Positions 24,014-32,386 of a DNA stretch of 39,244 nt are shown one piece after another. The translations under genes were made by a program, and so were the position numbers. The notes under the pieces are model-generated. The model saw only the letters and a list, made by a program, of their open reading frames with translations, was not told the origin of the DNA and did not search any database. Source of the stretch: an uncultured Shimia sp. (lineage in GTDB: Bacteria; Pseudomonadota; Alphaproteobacteria; Rhodobacterales; Rhodobacteraceae); NCBI RefSeq assembly GCF_913054185.1, contig NZ_CAJXIV010000031.1, positions 1 through 39,244 of the forward strand, read 5' to 3'. The stretch's first letter is position 1. Every line of letters starts with the position of its first letter.

Positions 24014-24058
24014 GGCTGTGCTCCCTTAGGCGCAGGGGTGATTCCTGCGTGTCAAAAT

Positions 24059-24073
24059 ATTTGATCAAATTAT
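24059..24073. promoter_or_regulatory. Operator copy upstream of the aminotransferase
   Basis: ATTTGATCAAATTAT is identical to 9953-9967. Its first 12 bases form a perfect palindrome. It lies about 46 bp before the aminotransferase start, in the divergent gap with mutL. Confidence 0.6.
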
Positions 24074-24189
24074 GGGGAGGACGCAAAGCTCTGTCCAGAG
24101 AAAGAGCGACACGGGGATGGTGAAATGCGACGGCTGACCCCTGCAAACTTGGTGGTAGAATCAAACGAGAACATGCTAGATTTGGCACT

Positions 24190-26094
24190 ATGCCTGTGGA
24201 TAACCCCAACATAAGCCAAGATTTGCCGGTCATTCGGCAACTTGATGATGCCGCGATCAACCGTATTGCCGCCGGTGAAGTGGTCGAAAGGCCCGCGTCT
24301 GCGGTGAAAGAACTGGTGGAAAACGCGATTGATGCGGGCAGTCGGCGGATCGAGATTGCCTACGCTGACGGTGGCAAAACGATCATTCGCATCACAGATG
24401 ATGGCTGCGGTATCACCGAGGAACAATTGCCGCTGGCGCTGTCGCGCCATGCGACCTCCAAGATTGATGGTAGCGACCTGCTGGACATCCACACCTTTGG
24501 CTTTCGCGGGGAGGCCTTGCCCAGCTTGGGCGCGGTGGGGCGGTTGAGCATCACCAGTCGGGTGGGCAAAGCGTCCGCGGCACAGATTTCCGTTGAGGGC
24601 GGCGCAATGAGCGCGGTGAAACCGGCGGCGCTGTCCGGTGGCACCATCGTGGAATTGCGCGATCTGTTTTATGCCACGCCCGCGCGTTTGAAATTCATGC
24701 GCTCCGATCGGGCCGAGGCGCAGGCGATCACCGATGTGGTCAAGCGCCTGGCGATGGCGGAGCCGTTTGTCGGCTTCACCCTGCGCGATGTGACCGGCGG
24801 TGGCGAAGGTCGTGTGACCTTCCGTGTGGAAGCAGAAAACGGCGATCTGTTTGACGCGCTGCATGGGCGGTTGGCGCGGATATTGGGCAAAGAGTTTGCC
24901 GAAAACGCGCTCAAGATTGATGCGGAGCGGGAAGGGTTGCGGCTGATTGGCTATGCGGCGCTGCCGACCTATTCGCGTGGCTCGTCTGTGGCGCAGTATC
25001 TGTTTGTGAACGGGCGTCCGGTGAAGGACAAATTGCTCGTGGGCGCGTTGCGCGGGGCGTATTTTGATTATCTGAGCCGGGATCGGCATCCGGCGGCGGC
25101 GCTGTTCATTGATTGTGATCCACATCTGGTGGATGTGAACGTGCATCCGGCCAAGTCCGAGGTGCGGTTTCGCGATCCGGGATTGGCGCGGGGGCTGATT
25201 GTCTCCAGCCTGCGTCATGCGCTGGCCGAAGCAGGCCATCGGGCCTCGACCACAGTGGCGGGGGCAACGTTGGACTCGTTCCGGCCGGAGCCAGTTGGGG
25301 CTTCAATGGGCGCTTTGGGGACCACGCCACACGCCCCACAAGGACAGGCGCGTGTCTATCAGATGGATCGGCCAAGTTTGGGCGCCCGCACGGCAGCCTA
25401 TCAGGCACAGGCGCCGATGCCGTCATCACCGGGATTTGAGGAGTTGACCGAGGCCTATTCTGCACGAGTGGAGACTTTTGACACGGAAGTTCCGCAAGAG
25501 ACCCCAGCCGAAGGACTGCCCTTGGGCGCGGCGCGGGCGCAGGTGCATGAGAATTACATCGTGGCGCAGACACAAACTGGCATGGTGATTGTGGATCAGC
25601 ACGCCGCGCATGAGCGGTTGGTCTATGAAAAACTCAAACACCAGATGGCGGAAAATGGGGTTGCAGCGCAGGCTTTGCTGATCCCGGAAATTGTCGAGCT
25701 CTCAGAGGGCGACTGTGCGCGGATCATGACTGTGGCCGAGGCGCTGTCCAAGCTGGGCCTGACCCTTGAGGCTTTTGGCGGCGGTGCGGTGGCGGTGCGC
25801 GAAACCCCGGCGCTGTTGGGCGAGGTGAATGCACGCGCCATGGTGCTGGATATTCTCGATGAGTTGGATGATCAGGGCGAGAGCATGCTGGTGCAGGCCA
25901 AGCTAGAGGCGATCTTGAGTCGGGTGGCTTGTCATGGCTCGATCCGCTCTGGGCGGCGGATGCGTGGCGAAGAGATGAATGCGCTGCTGCGTGAGATGGA
26001 GGCAACGCCACATTCTGGGCAGTGCAACCACGGGCGGCCAACTTATGTGGAACTCAAGCTGGCCGACATTGAGCGGCTGTTTGGACGGACGTGA
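24190..26094 (+). CDS. mutL: DNA mismatch repair protein MutL
   Basis: A 634-residue GHKL ATPase that links MutS mismatch recognition to strand incision. N-terminal motifs: [27 protein letters not shown] (about 44-50), DDGCGI and TFGFRGEAL. The central linker (about 360-440) is variable and rich in Pro and Gln. The C-terminal domain carries the endonuclease motif DQHA-x2-E-x4-E, starting at D469 ([12 protein letters not shown]), and [12 protein letters not shown], so this MutL should be a nicking enzyme of the non-MutH type. The ATG at 24190 has no clear ribosome-binding site but fits the family start. It overlaps rmuC by one base. Confidence 0.95.
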   Translation: MPVDNPNISQDLPVIRQLDDAAINRIAAGEVVERPASAVKELVENAIDAGSRRIEIAYADGGKTIIRITDDGCGITEEQLPLALSRHATSKIDGSDLLDIHTFGFRGEALPSLGAVGRLSITSRVGKASAAQISVEGGAMSAVKPAALSGGTIVELRDLFYATPARLKFMRSDRAEAQAITDVVKRLAMAEPFVGFTLRDVTGGGEGRVTFRVEAENGDLFDALHGRLARILGKEFAENALKIDAEREGLRLIGYAALPTYSRGSSVAQYLFVNGRPVKDKLLVGALRGAYFDYLSRDRHPAAALFIDCDPHLVDVNVHPAKSEVRFRDPGLARGLIVSSLRHALAEAGHRASTTVAGATLDSFRPEPVGASMGALGTTPHAPQGQARVYQMDRPSLGARTAAYQAQAPMPSSPGFEELTEAYSARVETFDTEVPQETPAEGLPLGAARAQVHENYIVAQTQTGMVIVDQHAAHERLVYEKLKHQMAENGVAAQALLIPEIVELSEGDCARIMTVAEALSKLGLTLEAFGGGAVAVRETPALLGEVNARAMVLDILDELDDQGESMLVQAKLEAILSRVACHGSIRSGRRMRGEEMNALLREMEATPHSGQCNHGRPTYVELKLADIERLFGRT

Positions 26095-27413
26095 TGGACG
26101 GTATGGATCTGGCTGTGGCCAATATGGAGACACTGGCGCTGTATGCGGCGGCTGGCGTTGGCTTGGCTGTGTTGGTGCTGTTTCTGCTGCTGCGCGGGGC
26201 CGGGCAGAAGCGGGCTGAGCGGACGGAGATGGTGATAGCCCAGCATATGGGGCAGATGGCGCAGCGGGTGGATCAGCTGGCCACCGGGCAGGCGCATCTG
26301 GACGGGAACCTGCAGGCGCAGGCGCAGTCTCAGGGGCAGATTGCCACCTTGATGGAGCAGCGGCTGGGTGAGGTGCAGGTCAATATGCATGAGAACCTCG
26401 CCAAGGTGCAGCGCAGCACCGGCGAAAACCTCGCCAGCATGCAGCAGAAGATGGCAGACACCATGGCGGCGCAGCAGCTGCAGATGCAGGAAAGCCTGGC
26501 CAATATGCAGCTGCGCACCGGCGGCGCACTCAATGACATGCAAGAGAAGCTGAACCTGTCGATGACCGGGAATGCGAAACAAACAGCGACCTCGCTGACC
26601 CAGTTGCAGGAGCGGTTGGCCACCATCGATAAGGCCCAGGAAAACATCACCCGGCTGTCAGGCGACGTGCTGAGCCTGCAGGACATCCTGAGCAACAAGC
26701 AGACGCGTGGGGCGTTTGGTGAGATTCAGCTCAACGACATTGTGTCCAAAGCCCTGCCAAGCGACAGCTACGCACTGCAGCACACGCTGTCCAACGGCAA
26801 ACGGGCGGACTGTCTGATCCACCTGCCCAACCCGCCAGGGCCGATTGTGATCGACAGCAAGTTCCCGCTGGAGGCTTATGAGCTGTTGCGCAAAGCGGAG
26901 ACGCAGGCGCAACTGAATGAGGCGGCGCGGATGTTGCGCACCTCGGTGAAGAAACACATCAAGGACATCTCCGAGAAATACATCATCGAAGGCGAGACCG
27001 CTGATGGGGCGCTGATGTTCCTGCCGTCAGAGGCGGTTTACGCGGAGCTGCACGCCAACTTCCCGGAGCTCGTGCGCGAGGGTTTTGCCGCGCGGGTCTG
27101 GATTGTCTCACCCACCACCTGCATGGCGACGCTCAACACCATGCGGGCGATTTTGAAAGACGCACGTATGCAGGAGCAGGCTGGCGCCATCCGCAAAGAA
27201 CTCGGCTTGCTTTATTCCGATGTGGAACGGCTGGGCACGCGGGTTGAAAACCTCGATCGCCACTTTGGTCAGGCTGCCAAAGACATCAGTGAGATCAAGA
27301 TCAGCGCTGACAAAGCTGGGCGCCGCGCGCGTCGGTTGGACAACTTTGATTTTGAAGAGCTGGCGCAAACCAGTGATGACAAAGTTGTGCCGCTGACCAA
27401 GCCAGAGGCCTGA
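26094..27413 (+). CDS. rmuC: DNA recombination protein RmuC
   Basis: A 439-residue RmuC-family protein. An N-terminal membrane segment (about 16-37, ALYAAAGVGLAVLVLFLLL) is followed by a long Gln/Met-rich coiled coil (about 45-200) and the nuclease-like RmuC domain, with GAFGEIQLNDIV, PIVIDSKFPLEAYE and the conserved block VRTSVKKHI-like TSVKKHIKDISEKYI and FLPSEAVYAELHA. RmuC limits inversions at short repeats, but its biochemical activity is poorly defined. The ATG at 26094 overlaps the mutL stop (TGATG); a GTG one codon earlier is also possible. Coupling to mutL groups two genome-maintenance genes. Confidence 0.92.
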   Translation: MDGMDLAVANMETLALYAAAGVGLAVLVLFLLLRGAGQKRAERTEMVIAQHMGQMAQRVDQLATGQAHLDGNLQAQAQSQGQIATLMEQRLGEVQVNMHENLAKVQRSTGENLASMQQKMADTMAAQQLQMQESLANMQLRTGGALNDMQEKLNLSMTGNAKQTATSLTQLQERLATIDKAQENITRLSGDVLSLQDILSNKQTRGAFGEIQLNDIVSKALPSDSYALQHTLSNGKRADCLIHLPNPPGPIVIDSKFPLEAYELLRKAETQAQLNEAARMLRTSVKKHIKDISEKYIIEGETADGALMFLPSEAVYAELHANFPELVREGFAARVWIVSPTTCMATLNTMRAILKDARMQEQAGAIRKELGLLYSDVERLGTRVENLDRHFGQAAKDISEIKISADKAGRRARRLDNFDFEELAQTSDDKVVPLTKPEA

Positions 27414-27429
27414 TCCGCGTTCTCTTTTC

Positions 27430-27462
27430 CTAAATACCTCGGGGTCCGGGGCAGCGCCCTGG
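27430..27462 (+). repeat. GC-rich hairpin element after rmuC
   Basis: A TAAATACCTC-GGGG stretch leads into CCGGGGC (27446-27452) pairing with GCCCTGG (27456-27462) around AGC. It looks like the GC-rich intergenic hairpins found after many roseobacter genes. There is no T-tract, so termination is uncertain. Confidence 0.35.
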
Positions 27463-27545
27463 TGCACCAGAAACAGTTTGCGCCATGTCAAAGACGTGGG
27501 GCATGCTGGTGGGGACACTGGGCCAAACCAAATTGGAGGCACAAA

Positions 27546-27872
27546 ATGCTTGAGATTTCTGCATGGAAGGTGGCGCAAGTTGTGCTGATGTCCCGTGAAT
27601 TGGATCGGGCCGAAGGCGAGCTGCGCGGCTTTATTGATCGGCTCAACGAAGATGAACAGGCCAGTCTTGTGGCCGTGATGTGGGTGGGGCGTGACAGCTT
27701 TGCCGCAGAAGATCTGGCCGAGGCGATCATGACAGCCAAGACCGAAAACACCGTGCCCACTGCGGATTACCTGCTGGGCTCGCCTCATTTGTCGGATCAC
27801 TTGGAAAACGGCATGGACGCGCTTGGCATGTCGTTGACTGACGAAGAGGATGATTTGGTCCGCGGCGGCTAA
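27546..27872 (+). CDS. DUF3775-like small protein
   Basis: A 108-residue soluble, acidic protein of unknown function. The segment LNEDEQASLVAVMWVGRDSFAAEDLAEAI resembles the core of DUF3775 proteins, and the C-terminal part PTADYLLGSPHLSDHLENGMDALGMSL also fits. There is no signal peptide or membrane segment. The ATG at 27546 follows GGAGG at good spacing, which decides the start over longer in-frame options. It may be cotranscribed with mutL-rmuC, though a 130-bp gap with a hairpin lies between. A strong terminator follows. The family name is from pattern recognition only. Confidence 0.75.
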   Translation: MLEISAWKVAQVVLMSRELDRAEGELRGFIDRLNEDEQASLVAVMWVGRDSFAAEDLAEAIMTAKTENTVPTADYLLGSPHLSDHLENGMDALGMSLTDEEDDLVRGG

Positions 27873-27893
27873 GATCATCGGCAAAAAGTGGCT

Positions 27894-27928
27894 TGTTGGC
27901 CTGCAGCATTTGCGAATTTACGCCAACA
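27894..27928 (+). other. Hairpin before the DUF3775 terminator
   Basis: TGTTGGC (27894-27900) pairs with GCCAACA (27922-27928) around a 21-nt loop, directly before the strong terminator. The two hairpins together could be a stable 3' untranslated region or a small RNA. Confidence 0.3.
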
Positions 27929-27935
27929 GATTTGG

Positions 27936-27965
27936 GATCCGCGCCAAGCTTTGGTGCGGGTCTTT
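27936..27965 (+). terminator. Terminator after the DUF3775 gene
   Basis: A 12-bp stem, GATCCGCGCCAA (27936-27947) with TTGGTGCGGGTC (27951-27962), two G-U pairs, loop GCT, followed by TTT. Confidence 0.8.
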
Positions 27966-28166
27966 ACGTTTGGGAAACCCCTTCTTATGTGCGCCTGAGA
28001 GGGAGGGCTAACACGCCCGTGTACTGCCCAATCCACTGATTTCGCGCCTGTTTATCCAAAACATTCGCACCCTGCATTTTGCGGGCGGTGCCCTCTTGTC
28101 TTGTGTTTGAGCCTTGCAACCCATGGGGCGGCGTTGGGAGGTCTGTCGTGCAGAAGGAGGTCGCCC
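27966..28166 (+). other. Leader region of the Hint gene
   Basis: About 200 bases with no gene that I can support. It ends in a perfect AGAAGGAGG (28152-28160) before the Hint start. An 80-codon minus-strand frame across it (27985-28227) has no ribosome-binding site or family likeness. No clear promoter hexamers were found. Confidence 0.4.
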
Positions 28167-29210
28167 ATGTCCAGTTTCTGGGGTCGTTTTGACGACAATC
28201 ACGGCAATCAAAAGCAGTTTGAGCCAACCGATGATCCGGCCAAGGACATCACCTTTGTGCCTAAGGGCGAGGATGGCGATCTGGTGCTTGAAGACAATAA
28301 CAACAAGCCAGACCCGGACACGCAGGTGCTGATTGATGGCGAGGCCCATGATTTTGTCTTTGAGCTGACCGGAACTGTGCCGCAAGACGAGGACATTCCG
28401 GAGCAGTTCTGGGGGCAGGAGATCGCGGTGATCTCGATCCAGGATTACCCCGAGCCGGGGGATGAGACCCGGATGTTTTTCTTCCCGGAGATGGATCCGA
28501 GCGAAGAGGACATGAATGAATTTGAGGATGAGGAGTTTGTTGTGAAACATCCGGACCGGCATCCGGATGATCTGCCGGTGTGTTTCCTGCCGGGCACGAT
28601 GATCGCGACGCCAGACGGTCCACGTGCGGTGGAGAGCTTGCAGCCTGGGGATTTTGTTTGTGTCGCCAAAGGCAAGCCAGCGAAGGTGTTTTGGGTTGCG
28701 AAGAGCCATTTTTCCTATGGTGAGATGTTGAAGAGCGCCGGCCTGCGACCGGTGTGCATTGATGCGGACAGCCTTGCGCCGGGGGTGCCTGCGCAGGATT
28801 TGTGGGTGTCACAGCAACACCGGATTGCCCTGCGGGGCTGGCAGGTGGAGATGTTGGCCGCAACCGAGGCGGCATTTGCACATGCCAAACATCTTGCGCC
28901 GCAACCGGGTATTCCGGGGCGCGAGTGGCGGGACGGCGTGGACTACGTGCATTTGATGTTTGATCGACATCATATCGTGGAGGCCAATGGGGCTGAGGCC
29001 GAAAGCTTGTTCATCGGTGATCAGGCGTTGGAGAGCTTGGGCGCGGACGCACGGGTAGAGTTGGATCAGCTTTTGGAAGTCAAGCCGTGGTTGAAGCCGC
29101 GGTTTGCCCAGACGGCTTTGCCAACCATGAAGGCGCATGAGGCGCAGACTTGGCGCAAGATGGCTGATGGCCGTCCGGTGTTTCGGGATTTGGTGCAGAC
29201 AGCGGCCTGA
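28167..29210 (+). CDS. Stand-alone Hint (hedgehog/intein) domain protein
   Basis: A 347-residue protein. Residues 1-138 are very acidic, rich in Asp and Glu, with no signal peptide. The Hint_2-type domain starts at C139 (VCFLPGTMIATPDGPRAVESLQPGDFV), the nucleophile position for an N-to-S acyl shift, and continues through WVSQQHRIAL (H218) and DRHHIVEANGAEAESLFIGD (about 266-284). Hint_2 proteins are frequent in Rhodobacteraceae, often at the end of secreted or RTX-like proteins; this one carries an acidic N-terminal region instead. Whether it cleaves itself is unknown. ATG at 28167 is fixed by the perfect AGAAGGAGG. It converges on the TetR gene with a 2-bp gap. Confidence 0.88.
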   Translation: MSSFWGRFDDNHGNQKQFEPTDDPAKDITFVPKGEDGDLVLEDNNNKPDPDTQVLIDGEAHDFVFELTGTVPQDEDIPEQFWGQEIAVISIQDYPEPGDETRMFFFPEMDPSEEDMNEFEDEEFVVKHPDRHPDDLPVCFLPGTMIATPDGPRAVESLQPGDFVCVAKGKPAKVFWVAKSHFSYGEMLKSAGLRPVCIDADSLAPGVPAQDLWVSQQHRIALRGWQVEMLAATEAAFAHAKHLAPQPGIPGREWRDGVDYVHLMFDRHHIVEANGAEAESLFIGDQALESLGADARVELDQLLEVKPWLKPRFAQTALPTMKAHEAQTWRKMADGRPVFRDLVQTAA

Positions 29211-29212
29211 GG

Positions 29213-29806
29213 CTAGGGCGCAGGTGTCAGCCAGGCGCGCAGGTAGGTTTCCAGGCGCTCTCGTGGCGCAACAGAGTTGTGCAAGCTGCAAAACATCAGG
29301 GAAATTGCCTGTACCATAAAGGCTTGTACACCTTCCGCCTGTAGCTCGGCAGAGATGTCTTTGCGAAAAGGTTGGTCCCAAAGCCATTTTGTGACCACTT
29401 CGGCGTGGCGGCCAAAGGTCATGGCGATGGGGCCAATTTCCGCGTTGGCGGCTGCGCCGGAGTGGCGCAGAATCACGTCAAACACATAGCGCTCACAGGT
29501 CATGAAGGTGATCAGGGGCATCATCGCTTCAGACATCTCAGAGATGGTTTTGGGCGCGGGCAGGGCTTCGATGATGTCCAGTTGGCGGTCGATTTCTGCG
29601 CCGATGAGCTGATCCATCAGCGCGTCTTTGTCTTTGAAATGCGCAAAAAACGTGCCTTTGGCAACGCCGGCGCGCAGCACCACTTCTTCGACCCGCATAG
29701 CCTCATACCCGCTTTCCGAAATCACAGCTTGGGCCGCGTCCAGAAGTTTGGCGCGGGTTTTTAGGGTGCGTTGTTGAACTGCTTTGGCCATGGCCTGTTT
29801 TGACAT
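29213..29806 (-). CDS. TetR-family transcriptional regulator
   Basis: A 197-residue repressor-type protein. The N-terminal helix-turn-helix spans about residues 15-62 (TRAKLLDAAQAVISESGYEAMRVEEVV, then RAGVAKGTFFAHFKDKDALMDQLI). The remainder is the helical ligand-binding domain. It is divergent from a flavodoxin-fold oxidoreductase, with three TGACC-R-TGGTCA palindromes in the gap, so it very likely represses that gene and itself. The start is either the ATG at 29804-29806 or the one five codons later (29789-29791); neither has a strong ribosome-binding site. The ligand is unknown, possibly a quinone or electrophile given the target. Confidence 0.9.
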   Translation of the reverse strand: MSKQAMAKAVQQRTLKTRAKLLDAAQAVISESGYEAMRVEEVVLRAGVAKGTFFAHFKDKDALMDQLIGAEIDRQLDIIEALPAPKTISEMSEAMMPLITFMTCERYVFDVILRHSGAAANAEIGPIAMTFGRHAEVVTKWLWDQPFRKDISAELQAEGVQAFMVQAISLMFCSLHNSVAPRERLETYLRAWLTPAP

Positions 29807-29812
29807 GAATTG

Positions 29813-29877
29813 TGACCGTGGTCAAATTTAGCATTGACCATGGTCATTTTTATCTTCATTTAAATTGACCATGGTCA
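29813..29877. promoter_or_regulatory. Three phased TetR operators
   Basis: TGACCGTGGTCA (29813-29824), TGACCATGGTCA (29835-29846) and TGACCATGGTCA (29866-29877). Start-to-start distances are 22 and 31 bp, about two and three helical turns, so all three face the same side. The first lies in the TetR leader; the last ends 16 bp before the oxidoreductase ATG. Confidence 0.85.
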
Positions 29878-29893
29878 ATATTGGAGAATCGCA

Positions 29894-30487
29894 ATGGCAC
29901 AGAAACGGATTTTTATCTTAAACGGACACCCGGCGGCGGAATCCCTGACCGGGTCGGTGGTCGCAAGTTATGCGGAGGCAGCGCGCAAAGCGGGGCATCA
30001 GGTGCGACTGACCAACCTGCATGATTTACAGTTTGACCCGGACTATGGCTTCGGCGGGTATGTGAACCAGAAACCGCTGGAGCCAGAGCTGGAGCAGGTG
30101 TTGCAGGACATTGAGTGGTCTGAGCATGTGGTGGTGGCGACACCGATGTGGTGGGGCGGTTTGCCGGCGAAACTCAAAGGGTTGTTTGATCGGGCATTGT
30201 TGCCGGGGCGCACATTTGACACGCGCAACACCACCAAGCTGGGGCTGCCGGCGCCAATGCTGACCGGGCGCACCGGGCGGGTGTTGTTGTTGTCGGATAC
30301 GCCGGGCTGGTTTTTTCGGTTGGTGTATCGCAATGCAATGATTGTGCAGATCCAGCGGCAGATCTTGGAGTTTGTGGGGATCAAGCCGGTAAAAGTCACG
30401 CAGTTCAATGGCACCAGTGATCCCAAAGCCGGTGCGGTGGACAAGTGGCTTAAGCAAGCGGCGGAGATTGGCGCGCAGGCTGCCTAA
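29894..30487 (+). CDS. NAD(P)H-dependent oxidoreductase, flavodoxin-like fold
   Basis: A 197-residue Flavodoxin_2 family protein related to NQO1/MdaB-type quinone reductases. The N-terminal strand and flavin-phosphate loop are IFILNGHPAAESL; ATPMWWGGLPAKLKGLFDRALLPG is the hallmark flavin-binding segment. These enzymes reduce quinones or other electrophiles by two electrons with FMN or FAD. The ATG at 29894 is preceded by TTGGAGA. It is divergent from the TetR gene and under its operators, suggesting induction by a toxic substrate. It converges on the LysE gene with a 6-bp gap. Confidence 0.92.
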   Translation: MAQKRIFILNGHPAAESLTGSVVASYAEAARKAGHQVRLTNLHDLQFDPDYGFGGYVNQKPLEPELEQVLQDIEWSEHVVVATPMWWGGLPAKLKGLFDRALLPGRTFDTRNTTKLGLPAPMLTGRTGRVLLLSDTPGWFFRLVYRNAMIVQIQRQILEFVGIKPVKVTQFNGTSDPKAGAVDKWLKQAAEIGAQAA

Positions 30488-30493
30488 ATTGAC

Positions 30494-31117
30494 TTAGGTG
30501 TGGCGTGAGATCCGTGTGGTCAACACGCCCGCCGCCATCAGACAGCCGCCGCCAACCCGGTTGAGGCCCCGCATGGCGCGGGGGTGCTGGAAAACCCCGC
30601 GCAACCCGTTGGCGCAGAGTAACCAGAACACCGTGTTAAGCGTGGCAACACCAACAAAGGTGGCGATCAGGATGGTGAACTGTGGCAGGACCGGCTGAGA
30701 CAGGGTCACGAACTGCGGCACAAAGGCGATGTAAAACGCCGGGCCTTTGGGGTTTAAGGCGCTGATCAGGAAAGACTGCCAAAACAGAGGCTTGAGTGGT
30801 TTTTGTTCCACAGCGTCAGAGCCAATGCCCTCGGCTGGTGCGCGCCAGAGCGAGACGCCCAGCCAGATCAGATACGCCGCACCCACCAGTTTCATCAGCG
30901 TGAACAGGGTGGTAGAGGCCGACAAAATCGCGCCTGCGCCCATCAGTGACACAGACATGCCGACAAAGGCCCCTGCAGAAATGCCGGGGATGGTGGCAAG
31001 GCCCGAGCGCTTGCCCGAGCGCACCGCGTGGTTGATGGTCAGAACAATGTTGGGGCCGGGGATCAGCACAACCAGGGCGCTGGCCAGAACAAAGGCAATC
31101 CAGGTTTCCAATGACAT
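30494..31117 (-). CDS. LysE/RhtB-family amino acid exporter
   Basis: A 207-residue inner-membrane protein with about six hydrophobic segments. The N-terminal motif VVLIPGPNIVLTINHAVRSGKRSGLATIPGISAG is diagnostic, as is ALNPKGPAFYIAFVPQF in the middle. Family members export lysine, homoserine, threonine or similar compounds. It lies downstream of two lysine-catabolic dehydrogenase genes on the same strand (gap 113 bp), so a lysine-related substrate is plausible but not shown. The ATG at 31115-31117 follows GAGGAG. Confidence 0.9.
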   Translation of the reverse strand: MSLETWIAFVLASALVVLIPGPNIVLTINHAVRSGKRSGLATIPGISAGAFVGMSVSLMGAGAILSASTTLFTLMKLVGAAYLIWLGVSLWRAPAEGIGSDAVEQKPLKPLFWQSFLISALNPKGPAFYIAFVPQFVTLSQPVLPQFTILIATFVGVATLNTVFWLLCANGLRGVFQHPRAMRGLNRVGGGCLMAAGVLTTRISRHT

Positions 31118-31230
31118 GTCGCGCTCCTCAGCTCTTAAGTGTGGCGCAGGGTTTCGCAGTCTGTCGGGAATGGCAAGCTGTTGGGGGTGGCGCAGCCCTA
31201 GAAAATGCGGGCTGCGCGGAGTTTAAACGA

Positions 31231-32373
31231 TCACGCGGTGTGATCGACGATCTGCATGTGCTGCGCCAATGTGCCGATGTGGGTGAGCCACTCGGAGAAC
31301 AGTGCGGGTTCAGATGGGGCTGCGTGCACGCCAGGGGCAATTTTGCCATCCAGCACGGTCTCAATCGCCAGTGAAACCGGGATCGACACAAGGCGGGCCA
31401 TGGCAGTGCCGCGATCATCGCCCCAAGCGTCCATCACATAGGTTTTGTGGAAGACCTCTGCGCCGCCTTTTTGGGCTTTGAAGCCAACACACATGACCAC
31501 CCGATCCGGCTCACCTTCGTCGTAGGAGTTTTCATCCCAGAACTGATCGGACATTTCCTTGAGGCGCGCGTCGCCTTCGGGGCCTTGCAGCGTTTCAATC
31601 TCGCGGAAGACGTCAGACCAAGCCTCGGTCCAGCCGTTCAGGCGCAGGGTGCCGCGCACAAAGGTGTCAACTTTCCACTCCGGGTCAAATTTATAGTCTT
31701 CCATGAAGGGAATGCTGTCGCGGTTTGGGTAGACTTCGAAGGTTTCCGCCTCTGCCAGTGGGGCTTCGTAGCTGCTGATCGCGTCCCATGGGCGGTTCAC
31801 ATCAAAAGGCTTGCCATCACGGATGGAGCGGGATGGGGAACGCAGGGCTTTCAACACACCCAGCGGCGACCAGCTGAATTTGTAGCGGAACGGGTTGGCC
31901 ACTTTGGGGATGCCGCCGCAGTAGCTGATGAAGCTCAGCGTGTTGTTGACGTCATAGGCGTCAGAGGCGCGATAATCGGCCACCAAAGCATGCGCCATCA
32001 GGTGGTCGATGCCGGGGTCCAAGCCCACCTCGTTTACACAGGCCACGCCGGCCTCTATGGCTTTGGCGTTCAGTGCCTTCATTTCGGGTGCGATGTAAGA
32101 CGAGCTGACAAAGTTTGCGCCTTTGTCGATGCAGAGCTCGGCCAGCGGCACGTGCCAGTCGCCGGGTAGCATGGAGACAACCACGTCACCTTTGTTCAAA
32201 GCAGCGCCAAGAGCGTCTATGTCAAAGGCGCGGATGTCTTGGGTCAGGTCGCCAACGGCGTCCTGCGCTTTTGCGATGGTTCGATTCCAGACGGTGACTT
32301 CGCGGCCACCTTCGATCAGGCGACGCAGGCCGGGAATGGCCGAGAGGCCGGTGCCACACCAGTGGATTGTCAT
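31231..32373 (-). CDS. Saccharopine dehydrogenase, Lys9-like
   Basis: A 380-residue dehydrogenase of the saccharopine-reductase (Lys9/SDH) type. The N-terminal Rossmann segment is MTIHWCGTGLSAIPGLRRL, and VNEVGLDPGIDHLMAHALV is the family hallmark. In the lysine-degrading direction it would oxidise saccharopine to 2-aminoadipate semialdehyde and glutamate. The ATG at 32371-32373 follows GGGGAGAG; an earlier in-frame start at 32439 lies inside the neighbouring gene. It follows the Lys1-like gene after 13 bp, forming a two-step pathway. Confidence 0.88.
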   Translation of the reverse strand: MTIHWCGTGLSAIPGLRRLIEGGREVTVWNRTIAKAQDAVGDLTQDIRAFDIDALGAALNKGDVVVSMLPGDWHVPLAELCIDKGANFVSSSYIAPEMKALNAKAIEAGVACVNEVGLDPGIDHLMAHALVADYRASDAYDVNNTLSFISYCGGIPKVANPFRYKFSWSPLGVLKALRSPSRSIRDGKPFDVNRPWDAISSYEAPLAEAETFEVYPNRDSIPFMEDYKFDPEWKVDTFVRGTLRLNGWTEAWSDVFREIETLQGPEGDARLKEMSDQFWDENSYDEGEPDRVVMCVGFKAQKGGAEVFHKTYVMDAWGDDRGTAMARLVSIPVSLAIETVLDGKIAPGVHAAPSEPALFSEWLTHIGTLAQHMQIVDHTA

Positions 32374-32386
32374 GTTGTCTCTCCCC

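Noticed and set aside
27985..28227. An 80-codon minus-strand frame across the Hint leader
   Set aside because: It overlaps the Hint start, lacks a ribosome-binding site and has no family likeness.
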